This document shows positions 45,070 to 53,944 of a DNA stretch of 64,000 nucleotides, one piece after another. The stretch is from Mesorhizobium sp. M9A.F.Ca.ET.002.03.1.2. GTDB lineage: Bacteria; Pseudomonadota; Alphaproteobacteria; Rhizobiales; Rhizobiaceae. Positions within the stretch are counted from its first letter, which is position 1. Every line of letters starts with the position of its first letter. A program made the position numbers and the translations under genes. The notes below the pieces were generated by a model, which ran no database searches, had not been told where the DNA came from, and worked only from the letters and a program-made list of their open reading frames with translations. The stretch covers positions 1,543,001-1,607,000 of the forward strand of contig NZ_CP034443.1 of assembly GCF_003952365.1 (NCBI RefSeq), given 5' to 3'.

Positions 45070-47442
45070 TCAGTCGCCGTAGGGCACCCAGACGTTCTTG
45101 ACCTCAACGGCACGGCGCAGGAAGGCATCGCCGGCGGCCTCGGCCGACGCCCAGTCAAGGCTGCAACCATCGCCGGTCCAGACGCGCTTGAGATTGCCGA
45201 TGGACTCGGCTTCCGCCTTAGCGCAGGTCTCGGCATCGGCGAACACCCAGAGCCCATCGACGTCGTCATGCTTGGCCAAGACGCCGGCGAGTTCGGCGGT
45301 GCGGCCGGTGACGATGTTGATGGCGCCGGCCGGAACGTCGGAATATTCGATGACCTGGTAGAGGTCGGTGGCAAGCAGCGGATATTTTTCCGAAGGCACC
45401 GCGACCACTGTGTTGCCCATGGCGAGCGCCGGCGCCACCAGCGAGATCAGCCCGAGCAAGGGGGCATTGTCGGATGCCACGATGCCGACGACGCCGACCG
45501 GCTCATGCAGCGCCAGCGTGACTGCGCGGGCCGGCGGCTGGTGGACGCGGCCTTCGAACTTGTCGGCCAGCCCGGCATAGAGGAACAGCCGCTCGATCGA
45601 CAGCTCGACCTCCTCCTGCGCCGCCTTGGCGGTGGCGCCGGTAAGCTGGGTGAGACGCGCCGCAAATTCATCGGCACGGCCAGAAAGGTTTTCGGCCAAA
45701 TAGTAGAGCACCTGGCTGCGGTTGTAGGCGGTCGCCGCCGGCCAGCCCTTGCAGGCACGGGCAGCGGCGACGGCGTCGCGAATATCCTTGCGGTTGCCGA
45801 GACCGACCTCGCCGGCGAGCTTGCCTTTGGCGGTGGCGACGGCAATCGAATAATTGCCGTCCGGTCTGACCTGCTTGCCGCCGATGAACAGCTTTGCCGT
45901 GCGATCGATGGCGTCGCCTTCCGTCTGCTCGACAGGCTGGGCCGTAGCCGTTGCCGGCTTGATGACGGGGCCGAGCGGCAGTTTTGCCGAGAGATATTCG
46001 AACATGCCCTCGCGCCCGCCTTCGCGGCCGAAGCCGCTCTCGCGATAGCCGCCGAAGCCGCAGGCGGCGTCGAACATGTTGGTACCGTTGACCCAGACGA
46101 TGCCGGCCTTCAATTGCGGCGCGACGTGCAGCGCAAGGTTGACGTTCTCGCTCCACACCGAGGCGGCCAGCCCATAGCGTGTGTTGTTGGCGAGCTCGAT
46201 TGCCTCGTCGGTGTTGCGGAAGGTCATGGTCGCCAGCACCGGCCCGAACACCTCTTCCTGCGCCAGGATGTTAGCCGGGGAAACACCCGTCGCCAGCGTC
46301 GGCAGATGGTAATAGCCGGAGGAGGGCAGCGCCACATCCGGCTGCCAGCAGACGGCGCCCTGCCTGGCGCCTTCAGCGACCAGACCCTTGACGCGATCGA
46401 GCTGGGTCACGTCGACCAGCGGGCCGATATCGGTGTTCTTGTCGAGCGGGCTGCCGACGCGAAGCCGGCTCATGCGCGTCTTGACCTTGGCGATGAAGGC
46501 TTCGGCGATGCCTTCCTGCACCAGCAGGCGCGAACCGGCGCAGCAGACCTGGCCCTGGTTGAACCAGATGCCGTCGACGAGGCCTTCGACGGCGCTGTCG
46601 AGATCGGCGTCCTCGAAGACGACGAAGGCCGATTTGCCGCCAAGCTCCAGCGACAGTTTCTTGCCCGACCCAGCAGTGGCTTTGCGGATGATCTTGCCGA
46701 CTTCGGACGAACCGGTGAAGGCGATCTTCTGGACGCCGGGATGGTTGACGATGGCCGCACCCGCCTCCGGCCCGCCCTGGACGATGTTCACGACCCCCTT
46801 CGGCAGGCCGGCGCGTTCGCAGATATCGGCGAACAGAATGGCGGTGAGCGGCGTGAACTCGGCCGGTTTCAGCACGACCGTGCAGCCGGCGGCCAGCGCC
46901 GGCGCGATCTTCCAGGCCAGCATCAGGAGCGGGAAGTTCCACGGGATGATCTGGCCGACGACGCCGACGCCCTTGTGATCAGGAAAATCCTTGTCCAGCA
47001 CCTGCGCCCAGCCGGCATGGTGGATGAAATGGCGGATGGCCAGCGGCACGTCGATGTCGCGGCTTTCGCGGATCGGCTTGCCGTTGTCGATCGATTCCAG
47101 CACCGCGAACAGACGCTGGTGGCGCTGCATGGCGCGGCCGATGGCGTAGAGCACTTTCGCGCGTTGATAGCCGGAGGACGCGGACCATTTCGGCAGCGCC
47201 TTGGCGGCGGCCGAAACCGCTGCGTCGATATCGGCAGCCCCGGCATCCGAGACCTTGGCCAGCAATTTTCCCGAAGACGGTTCGCTGGTGTCGAAGGTCT
47301 TGCCGCCTGCGGCTGCCTTCCAGTCGCCGCCGATGAACAGGGCTTTGGAAAAATCGCGCGCGGCAAGCCAGGCATCGGCCTCGTTGCGGGCTTCCGGCGC
47401 CGGGCCGTAGTCCATGGCGTGATAGCGTTCGAGAATGTTCAT
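45070..47442 (-). CDS. ALDH16-type double-domain aldehyde dehydrogenase
   Basis: A 790-residue protein of two aldehyde dehydrogenase modules. The first (about 1-500) is complete: PWNFPLLMLAWKIAPAL (167-183), FTGSSEVGK (242-250), Glu266 in LELGGKS, and Cys300 in FNQGQVCCAG. The second (about 510-790) keeps the NAD-domain pattern (FIGGKQVRPDGNY, VVASDNAPLLG-like segment) but has no catalytic Cys and is shorter. This layout is that of the ALDH16 family, known in bacteria and animals, where the second domain has a structural role. Unlike the human form the first domain retains the nucleophile. It follows deoC, so acetaldehyde or another aldol product is a candidate substrate. Confidence 0.85.
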   Translation of the reverse strand: MNILERYHAMDYGPAPEARNEADAWLAARDFSKALFIGGDWKAAAGGKTFDTSEPSSGKLLAKVSDAGAADIDAAVSAAAKALPKWSASSGYQRAKVLYAIGRAMQRHQRLFAVLESIDNGKPIRESRDIDVPLAIRHFIHHAGWAQVLDKDFPDHKGVGVVGQIIPWNFPLLMLAWKIAPALAAGCTVVLKPAEFTPLTAILFADICERAGLPKGVVNIVQGGPEAGAAIVNHPGVQKIAFTGSSEVGKIIRKATAGSGKKLSLELGGKSAFVVFEDADLDSAVEGLVDGIWFNQGQVCCAGSRLLVQEGIAEAFIAKVKTRMSRLRVGSPLDKNTDIGPLVDVTQLDRVKGLVAEGARQGAVCWQPDVALPSSGYYHLPTLATGVSPANILAQEEVFGPVLATMTFRNTDEAIELANNTRYGLAASVWSENVNLALHVAPQLKAGIVWVNGTNMFDAACGFGGYRESGFGREGGREGMFEYLSAKLPLGPVIKPATATAQPVEQTEGDAIDRTAKLFIGGKQVRPDGNYSIAVATAKGKLAGEVGLGNRKDIRDAVAAARACKGWPAATAYNRSQVLYYLAENLSGRADEFAARLTQLTGATAKAAQEEVELSIERLFLYAGLADKFEGRVHQPPARAVTLALHEPVGVVGIVASDNAPLLGLISLVAPALAMGNTVVAVPSEKYPLLATDLYQVIEYSDVPAGAINIVTGRTAELAGVLAKHDDVDGLWVFADAETCAKAEAESIGNLKRVWTGDGCSLDWASAEAAGDAFLRRAVEVKNVWVPYGD

Positions 47443-47485
47443 GGGGCGCTCCTTTGGAAGGAGAATTTTCGTCTGGAAGGCGCTC

Positions 47486-47653
47486 CGTCACGCCCCCTCT
47501 GTCCTGCCGGACATCTCCCCCACGAGGGGGGAGATCGGACTTCGCGTTCGTCTGCGGCAGTCCTACAACGTTGGCGATTGGCGAAATCGTCGATGACAGC
47601 CAATCTCCCCACAAGTGGGGGAGATGTCCGGCAGGACAGAGGGGGGCGTGACG
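47486..47653. repeat. Large inverted repeat (RIME-like element)
   Basis: Two arms of about 38 bases, at 47486-47523 and 47615-47653, are near-perfect inverted copies. Their core is CCTCTGTCCTGCCGGACATC on the left and its complement on the right. The 91 bases between them include a smaller stem-forming stretch. This is like the rhizobial intergenic mosaic elements with long palindromes. It fills the deoC to ALDH gap on a common transcript and would fold strongly in RNA, so it may lower expression of the downstream ALDH gene. Confidence 0.8.
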
Positions 47654-47682
47654 GAACTCCACGTTCAAAGCTTTGCCCAGCC

Positions 47683-48738
47683 TTACGCCATCGCGTGGCG
47701 ATGATTGGCCGAATAATGGCCGGTCAGATGATGTTCGAGCTGGCGCTCGATGTCGGTCAACAGGCTCGACGCGCCGAAGCGGAACAAATCTGGCTCCAGC
47801 CACCGCCGGCCAAGCTCCTCCTTCATCAGCACCAGCCAGTCGAGCGACGCCTTGGCGGTCGAAATGCCGCCGGCCGGCTTGAAGCCGATGAGATAGCCGG
47901 TCTCCTCGAAATAGGCGCGGATGGCGCGCACCATGGCGAGGCCGACCGGCAGCGTCGCATTGACGCTTTCCTTGCCGGTTGAGGTCTTGATGAAGTCCGC
48001 GCCCGCCATCATTGCCACCATCGACGCCAGCATGACGTTGCGCAGCGTGGCGAGATCGCCGGTGCCGAGGATGACCTTGAGATGCGCTTCGCCGCAGGCG
48101 GCGCGCATTGAGACGATCTCGTTATAGAGTTCCTGCCATTTCGCAGCGAAAACCAGCCCGCGCGGAATGACGACGTCGATCTCGTCGGCGCCGTCACTTA
48201 CCGACGCTTCGATCTCCTGCAGACGCGTCGAAAGCGGGGTGAGGCCGTGTGGGAAAGCGGTGGATACGGCGGCGACATGGATGCCGGTACCGCGCAGCGC
48301 ATCGACAGCGGTGGCAACGAAGGGATGATAGACGCAGACCGCCGCCGGGCGGATCTTTTCGCCTGCAATGCCGAGGCCTTCGACGATGTCGCGGCGGAAA
48401 GGATTGATCGCCTTGGCGCAGAGCCGGCGCACGCGCTCGTCGGTATCGTTGGAGTTCAGCGTGGTCAGGTCCATGCAAGCGACGGCGCGCAGCAGCCAGG
48501 CCGCCTGGTTATCGGCCTTGATCGAGCGTCGCTTGGTCAGGCTGGCGACGCGGCGTTCCAGCGCCGAGCGGTTAACGCTGCGCACCGATTCCATGAAGCC
48601 GAGATCGAGCTTCATGCCTGGATTGCGGGCAATGCCGTGCGCTTGCGACGCTGGCGCGTTGGCGGCGGTGCGCGCCGGCAGCGGCGTGATCTTGGAAGTC
48701 CCGGCACCGAGATCGGCTTCGCGGATTGTGCTGCTCAT
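47683..48738 (-). CDS. deoC: Deoxyribose-phosphate aldolase
   Basis: A 351-residue class I aldolase, longer than the 220-260 residues of short-form DeoC because of an N-terminal extension of about 60-80 residues. The core has AVCVYHPFV (about 134-142), DEIDVVIPRGLVFAAKW (about 187-203), LKVILGTGDL (about 222-231) and the Schiff-base lysine in FIKTSTGKESVNATL (about 249-263). It splits 2-deoxyribose-5-phosphate to acetaldehyde and glyceraldehyde-3-phosphate. The ALDH16 gene downstream could oxidise the acetaldehyde. A RutR-like palindrome lies 106-125 bases upstream. Confidence 0.92.
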   Translation of the reverse strand: MSSTIREADLGAGTSKITPLPARTAANAPASQAHGIARNPGMKLDLGFMESVRSVNRSALERRVASLTKRRSIKADNQAAWLLRAVACMDLTTLNSNDTDERVRRLCAKAINPFRRDIVEGLGIAGEKIRPAAVCVYHPFVATAVDALRGTGIHVAAVSTAFPHGLTPLSTRLQEIEASVSDGADEIDVVIPRGLVFAAKWQELYNEIVSMRAACGEAHLKVILGTGDLATLRNVMLASMVAMMAGADFIKTSTGKESVNATLPVGLAMVRAIRAYFEETGYLIGFKPAGGISTAKASLDWLVLMKEELGRRWLEPDLFRFGASSLLTDIERQLEHHLTGHYSANHRHAMA

Positions 48739-48843
48739 CTCCTGCCCTTTCGTTCGGCAACCTGTGCCGAAGATAGCCCGTGAAGCAGCGCTTCACGAGT
48801 CTTTCAGGCGGTCATAGACGAAAAAGGCCGTGAACGCACCCGA

Positions 48844-48863
48844 TTTTGACCGTATGGTCAAAA
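48844..48863. promoter_or_regulatory. RutR-like palindromic operator upstream of deoC
   Basis: A perfect 8-4-8 palindrome, TTTTGACC-GTAT-GGTCAAAA. The RutR (TetR family) consensus is TTGACC-A-nn-T-GGTCAA, and this site differs at one position. Both flanking genes are on the minus strand, so it should control deoC and the ALDH gene. RutR responds to uracil and thymine, which would fit a deoxynucleoside salvage operon. Confidence 0.65.
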
Positions 48864-48879
48864 GCCGGTTTCAACGAGG

Positions 48880-48899
48880 CGGGATGCCGAAGCGTCCCG
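48880..48899 (-). terminator. Hairpin at the end of the fpr gene
   Basis: On the minus strand CGGGACGC-TTCG-GCATCCCG forms an 8-base stem with one mismatch and a stable TTCG tetraloop, 4 bases past the fpr stop. There is no T-run, so its role as a terminator is only likely. Confidence 0.5.
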
Positions 48900-48903
48900 G
48901 CCC

Positions 48904-49731
48904 TCAGCCGACGAAGGCGCGCTCGACGACGAAGCTTGCCGGGTGGGACAGCGAGCCTTCCTGGAAGCCAAGGCTTTCGGCGAGTTCCTTGACGTCCTTG
49001 AGCATATGCATCGAGCCGCAGATCATGATGCGGTCGGTTTCCGGATTGAGCTTTTCGATGCCGAGATCGGCATAGAATTTTCCCGAGGCGATCAGCGCGG
49101 TGATGCGGCCCATACGCTCGGAAGTCTCGCGCGTCGTCGAATTGTAGAGGGTGACACGGCCACCGGTCAGTTCGCCGATCAGCGGATCGTTCTCGAGTTC
49201 AGCCACCAGTTCCTGGCCGTAAATGAGTTCGGCCTTGTCGCGGCAGGTGTGGGTCAGGATCACCTGCTCAAACTTCCCATAGGTGTCAGGATCGCGCAGC
49301 AGGCTGGCGAAGGGCGCGATGCCGGTGCCGGTCGAGATCATGAACAGGCGCTTGGCCGGCGTCAGTGCATCGAGCACCAGCGTGCCGGTCGACTTCTGCC
49401 GCATGATGATGGTATCGCCGACCTGGATCTTCTGCAGTTCCGAGGTCAGCGGGCCGTCCGGCACCTTGATCGAGAAGAATTCCAGTTCGTCGTCCCAGGA
49501 CGGGCTGGCGATCGAATAGGCTCGGAACACCGGCTTCTCGGCGTTGGGCAGGCCGATCATGATGAACTCGCCGGAGCGGAAACGCAGCGACTGTGGCCGG
49601 GTGATGCGGAACGAAAACAGCCGGTCGGTATAATGCTTCACCGAGACGACGGTTTCGGCATACACATTGGCCGGAATGGGGAACTGCAAAGGCCGGGCGC
49701 CGGCGGTGTTGAGCGCGGATGTGGTGTTCAT
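48904..49731 (-). CDS. fpr: Ferredoxin-NADP reductase
   Basis: A 275-residue flavoprotein. The frame is open to 49869, but ATG 49731 gives a sensible N-terminus. Motifs are FRAYSIASPSWDDELEF (about 92-108, FAD), GTLVLDALTPAKRLFM (about 138-153), STGTGIAPFASLLRDP (about 155-170, NADP) and IMICGSMHMLKDVKE (about 238-252), and a C-terminal aromatic-plus-short tail typical of the bacterial subclass I Fpr. It passes electrons between NADPH and ferredoxin or flavodoxin and often serves oxidative-stress defence. The gene is divergent from hyuA. Confidence 0.9.
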   Translation of the reverse strand: MNTTSALNTAGARPLQFPIPANVYAETVVSVKHYTDRLFSFRITRPQSLRFRSGEFIMIGLPNAEKPVFRAYSIASPSWDDELEFFSIKVPDGPLTSELQKIQVGDTIIMRQKSTGTLVLDALTPAKRLFMISTGTGIAPFASLLRDPDTYGKFEQVILTHTCRDKAELIYGQELVAELENDPLIGELTGGRVTLYNSTTRETSERMGRITALIASGKFYADLGIEKLNPETDRIMICGSMHMLKDVKELAESLGFQEGSLSHPASFVVERAFVG

Positions 49732-49866
49732 CAAACCTAACCTTCTGGCCCAACCCCGAGGTGCTGACGCCAAGCCCTTTCCTGCGCGCCCGAACCGGTC
49801 AGGTTCCGGCGTGCCGTTTGCACACTGCGAAGCGGTAAGCTCTTGTGTCCGGAATTTATTAGTATA

Positions 49867-49892
49867 CAAATGATATTTGCGTCAAGACGCAA
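49867..49892. promoter_or_regulatory. Overlapping palindromes between fpr and hyuA
   Basis: CAAAT-GAT-ATTTG (49867-49879) overlaps the perfect palindrome TTGCGTC-AA-GACGCAA (49877-49892). They lie 61-86 bases before hyuA and 136-161 before fpr in a 221-base divergent region. They may bind a regulator of either gene; I cannot assign a family. Confidence 0.45.
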
Positions 49893-49952
49893 GCGTAAAA
49901 CGCCTTTCCAAACTGCGACATATAAGTAGTCCGGGCATTTCGGGTTTCGACA

Positions 49953-52052
49953 ATGAAAGAGAATTTTTCGGCGCAGGCGCTGGATTCCCTGGGCCGCGTC
50001 GTCGCCGGCATCGATGTCGGCGGAACCTTTACCGACCTCATTCTGATCGACGGCCGCAGCGGTGGCAAGGTGCATATCGCCAAGACCCCGACCACTGTCG
50101 ACAACCAGGCCTTCGGCGTCGTTTCAGCGCTCAGTGCCACCGGCTTTCCGGTCGGCGGCATCGACCTCATCGTCCACGGCACGACCACCACCACCAACGC
50201 CGTTCTGGAACGCCGGCTGGCGAAAACCGGCATGATCACCACGCGCGGCTTTCGCGACGTGATCGAGCTCGGCCGGCGGACACGGCCGCAGCCCTATGGC
50301 ATGACGGGCGTCTTCGTGCCGATCATTCCGCGCAATCTGCGGCTCGAAGTGTCGGAGAGGGTCGAGGCTTCAGGCGCGGTGCGCATTCCGCTCGACGAGG
50401 CTGAGATGCGGGCAGCGGTTTCACAATTGATCAAAGCCGGCTGCGAATCCCTCGTCATCCATTTCCTGCACTCTTACGCCAATCCGGCGCATGAGCGGCG
50501 TGCGGCCGAGATCGCCGCGGAGCTTTGGCCGAACGGCTACATCACGTCAGGCCACACGCTGCTGTCGGAAGCGCGCGAATTCGAGCGCGGCGTCACCGCT
50601 TCGGTCAACGCCTCGGTGCAACCAATCCTCGAGCGCTACGTCGAACGGCTGCGCAAGGAATTGGGATCGCAAGGCTACGCCCGCGATTTCCTGATCATGA
50701 ACGGCAATGGCGGCATGATCTCGGCGCGCTTCGTCACGCGCGAGTCGGCCAAGACCGTCATGTCGGGGCCGGCTTCTGGCGTCATTGCGGCAGCCTATAC
50801 GGGAAAACGCGCCGGCTACGAAAACCTCGTCACCTACGATATGGGCGGCACCTCGACCGACGTGGCGCTGATCCGCAACGCGGAACCAGCGGTATCGAAC
50901 GAGATCGAGATCGAATATGCCATGCCGATCCATGTGCCGATGGTGGCGGTGCACACGGTCGGCGCCGGCGGCGGTTCGATCGCCCGCGTCGATGCGGCCG
51001 GGCTGATCCAGATCGGCCCGGAAAGTGCCGGCGCCAATCCCGGCCCGATCTGCTACGGGCGCGGCGGCAGCGAGCCGACCGTCACCGACGCCAATCTGGT
51101 GCTTGGGCGACTGGCGCCGAAGAAGCTGCTGGCGGTCGAAAATCCGGTCACCGTCGAACGCGTCACCGGCATTTTCGAGGACAGGATCGGCCGTGCCACC
51201 GGCCTGTCCGGCGTAGAGGCGGCGGGAGCAGTGCTGCGGCTGGGCAACATGAAAATGGCCGGCGCCATCCGCATGGTGTCGGTGTCACGCGGCCACGACC
51301 CGCGCGATTTCGCGCTGTTCGCCTTTGGCGGCGCCGGGCCGCTGCATGCGACCGCACTGGCGCGCGAGCTCGGCCTGCCCCGGGTGCTGGTGCCGGCGCG
51401 GCCGGGCATCACCAATGCGCTCGGCTGCGTCGTCGCCGATCTGCGCCACGACTTCGTCAACACGGTCAACCAGCCGGTGATGGGGCTCGATGAAGCCCAG
51501 CTTCACTCGGTATTAGAACGGCACCGAAACGAAGGTGAAGAGCTGATCGGCAAGGAAGCGGTGAAGCCGGAGACGATCCGCGTCACGCATTCCGCCGACA
51601 TGCAGTTCGTCGGCCAGACCCACATCATCAACGTGCCGCTGCCGTCGTCATCGGTGACGCGCGAGGTGTTGCAGCAGCTCTTCGAAAAGGCCTATTTCGC
51701 CCGCTTCAAGGTTGAGCTGCCGGAGATCCGCGCCAATCTGGTCAACCTCAACACTTCGGTGACTGGTGTCAGGCCGGCGATCGATCTTTCCCGGCTGATC
51801 GATCCGGCAGGGCGCGCCAAAACGCTCGATGAGGCGCGGCGCGAGATCCGGCCCGTCTGGTATGGCGGAGGCTGGCACGACACGCCGGTCTACAGCAGGG
51901 AAAAGCTACCGCTCGACGCCGTCATCGAAGGCCCGGCGATCCTCGAACAGATGGATGCCACCACTGTGCTCGAGCCCGGCGACCGGGCACGCTCGGACGC
52001 CGACGGCAACATCATCATCGACATCGGCATTGAGTGGGTTAGTGGGGCCTGA
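49953..52052 (+). CDS. hyuA: Hydantoinase/oxoprolinase subunit A family protein
   Basis: A 699-residue ASKHA-fold protein. GIDVGGTFTDLILIDG (about 19-34) is the nucleotide site, HGTTTTTNAVLERR (about 74-87) the phosphate-contact segment, TYDMGGTSTDVALI (about 295-308) the second phosphate loop, and VGAGGGSIARVD (about 329-340) follows. The family includes N-methylhydantoinase, 5-oxoprolinase and acetone carboxylase subunits, which use ATP to open cyclic amides or to activate carbonyls. It forms a pair with hyuB. Given the carbamoylase and amino-acid oxidase downstream, hydantoin-like substrates are likely. Confidence 0.88.
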   Translation: MKENFSAQALDSLGRVVAGIDVGGTFTDLILIDGRSGGKVHIAKTPTTVDNQAFGVVSALSATGFPVGGIDLIVHGTTTTTNAVLERRLAKTGMITTRGFRDVIELGRRTRPQPYGMTGVFVPIIPRNLRLEVSERVEASGAVRIPLDEAEMRAAVSQLIKAGCESLVIHFLHSYANPAHERRAAEIAAELWPNGYITSGHTLLSEAREFERGVTASVNASVQPILERYVERLRKELGSQGYARDFLIMNGNGGMISARFVTRESAKTVMSGPASGVIAAAYTGKRAGYENLVTYDMGGTSTDVALIRNAEPAVSNEIEIEYAMPIHVPMVAVHTVGAGGGSIARVDAAGLIQIGPESAGANPGPICYGRGGSEPTVTDANLVLGRLAPKKLLAVENPVTVERVTGIFEDRIGRATGLSGVEAAGAVLRLGNMKMAGAIRMVSVSRGHDPRDFALFAFGGAGPLHATALARELGLPRVLVPARPGITNALGCVVADLRHDFVNTVNQPVMGLDEAQLHSVLERHRNEGEELIGKEAVKPETIRVTHSADMQFVGQTHIINVPLPSSSVTREVLQQLFEKAYFARFKVELPEIRANLVNLNTSVTGVRPAIDLSRLIDPAGRAKTLDEARREIRPVWYGGGWHDTPVYSREKLPLDAVIEGPAILEQMDATTVLEPGDRARSDADGNIIIDIGIEWVSGA

Positions 52053-52053
52053 C

Positions 52054-53805
52054 ATGGAAAAGCTCGACACCATTACGCTTTCGGTCCTCCAAGCGGCGCT
52101 GCAGCAGGTCTGCGACGAGATGGACCTGACCTTCTCGCGCGCCGCCTTCTCGCCTGTGATCGCCGAGGCCAATGACCGCTCAGACGGCATCTATTCGGCG
52201 GTCGACGGTTCGCTGATTGCGCAAGGCAGCCAGGGCCTGCCGGTGTTCGTCGGCGTCATGCAATATTCGACTAGGACCGTGATCGAGATGATCGCCGACG
52301 GCCGCTGCCTGCCGCCTGAGCCTGGCGACATCTACATCGTCAACGATCCCTATCTCGGCGGTACGCATCTTATGGACGTGCGCTTCGCCATGCCGGTCTA
52401 CCGGGGAGAAAAAATCTTCTGCTGGCTGTCGAACACCGGCCATTGGCCGGACATTGGCGGCTCGGTGCCCGGCGGCTTCTCGGCTTCCGCGACCGCGGTC
52501 GAACAGGAGGGCTTGCGGCTGCCGCCGGTGAAACTGTTCAAGAAGGGCGTGCTCGATCCCGAGATATACGCCATCATCTGCTCGAACATCAGGGTTGCCG
52601 ACCAGCGTATCGGCGATATCCGCGCGCAGGCGGCGGCACTGCTGATCGGTCAGGATCGACTCAACGGAATCCTGGATCGTTACGGAGACGAAACAGTTGT
52701 CGAGGCGATCGCCGAATTGCGCCGCCGCGCAGCCGAGCAGATGCGCGCCGATATATCAGCAATTCCCGACGGCATTTACCGCTCGCAGGCCTTCGTCGAT
52801 TCCGACGGGGTGGTGAACGAGCCGCTGACCATCGCGCTTGCGGTCGAGAAACGGGGCGATACGCTCAGCTTCGATTTCGCCGGCTCGTCGAAGCCCTGCG
52901 CCGGGCCGATGAACAGCGTGCTGGCGACGACCTTGTCCTCGGTCTATCTCGCCATGCGCCACATTTTCCCGGACGTGCCGATCAGCGCCGGCGCCTTCGA
53001 GCCGCTTGACGTCAAGCGGCCGGAAGGCACCTTCCTCGACGCAAAATATCCACGCCCGGTATCGGGCTGCGCCGCCGAGGTTTCGCAGCGCATCGCCGAA
53101 GCGGTATTCGCAGCGATGGTGCAGGCGCTGCCGGACAGAGTGACGGCGGCTCCCGCCGGCTCCAGCGGCAATTTCGCGCTCGGCGGCAACGATCCGGCGC
53201 GCGGCCGCGACTATGTCATGTACCAGATCTCCGGCGGTGGCTATGGCGGCAATGCGGCCCACGACGGCCTCACCAATGGCTGCTCGACCATCGGCATTTC
53301 CAAGTCGCCGCCGGTCGAGATCATGGAACAGGCCTTCCCGGTGCTCTACCGCCACTACGCCCTGCGCGAAGGCTCGGGCGGCGCCGGCAAGCATCGCGGC
53401 GGTTTCGGCCTCGCCTATGAGGTCGAGATCCTGCGCGGTGACGCTCGCGCCTCCTTCGTCATGGACCATGGCCGTTTCGGCCCGCAGGGCGCGCTCGGCG
53501 GCAAGGACGGCGCGGTCAACACGGTGACCGTGTTCCGCGACGGCAAGGAACACGTGCCGCCGCACCTCTCCAAGGAGCAGGACATCGCGCTGAAGGCCGG
53601 CGACCGCGTGCGCGTCGGCACGCCTGGCGGCGGCGGCTATGGCGATCCGTTGCAGCGCGATCCGGAACTGGTGCTGAGGGATGTCGCCCTGGGCTACTAC
53701 ACGCCCGAGGACGCCGGCAGAGAATTTGGTGTCACCCTGTCGGCGGATGGGCTGGCGATCGACCGCGCGGCGACAGACAAGAAGCGTGCCGCCGGACCAC
53801 CCTGA
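52054..53805 (+). CDS. hyuB: Hydantoinase/oxoprolinase subunit B family protein
   Basis: A 583-residue protein. I start at ATG 52054, one base after the hyuA stop. MEKLDTITLSVLQAALQQVC begins the conserved HyuB domain. NDPYLGGTHLMDVRF (about 91-105), SNTGHWPDIGGSVPGG (about 119-134) and SGGGYGGNAAHDG (about 387-399) are signatures, and RVGTPGGGGYGDPLQRDP (about 526-543) ends the domain. With HyuA it forms the ATP-dependent amidohydrolase. Metal ligands (Asp and His in the first motifs) are present. Confidence 0.88.
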   Translation: MEKLDTITLSVLQAALQQVCDEMDLTFSRAAFSPVIAEANDRSDGIYSAVDGSLIAQGSQGLPVFVGVMQYSTRTVIEMIADGRCLPPEPGDIYIVNDPYLGGTHLMDVRFAMPVYRGEKIFCWLSNTGHWPDIGGSVPGGFSASATAVEQEGLRLPPVKLFKKGVLDPEIYAIICSNIRVADQRIGDIRAQAAALLIGQDRLNGILDRYGDETVVEAIAELRRRAAEQMRADISAIPDGIYRSQAFVDSDGVVNEPLTIALAVEKRGDTLSFDFAGSSKPCAGPMNSVLATTLSSVYLAMRHIFPDVPISAGAFEPLDVKRPEGTFLDAKYPRPVSGCAAEVSQRIAEAVFAAMVQALPDRVTAAPAGSSGNFALGGNDPARGRDYVMYQISGGGYGGNAAHDGLTNGCSTIGISKSPPVEIMEQAFPVLYRHYALREGSGGAGKHRGGFGLAYEVEILRGDARASFVMDHGRFGPQGALGGKDGAVNTVTVFRDGKEHVPPHLSKEQDIALKAGDRVRVGTPGGGGYGDPLQRDPELVLRDVALGYYTPEDAGREFGVTLSADGLAIDRAATDKKRAAGPP

Positions 53806-53944
53806 GATAGTTCCGTGCGAGACCCCTCGCGCAACTAGGCGCGACGCGGTCACTTTCCCGGCCCTCGCTTTTCCCGCTTGACTGATCAGGCGTACCGAAT
53901 ACGCTAATGGGGAAAATACCGGCTCTGACCGCCGGGCGGCAAAA

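Noticed and set aside
45268-47982. A 904-codon open frame on the plus strand opposite the ALDH16 gene.
   Set aside because: It is an antisense shadow of a GC-rich gene: composition is Arg/Gly/Asp-rich without domains, while the minus strand carries clear ALDH motifs.
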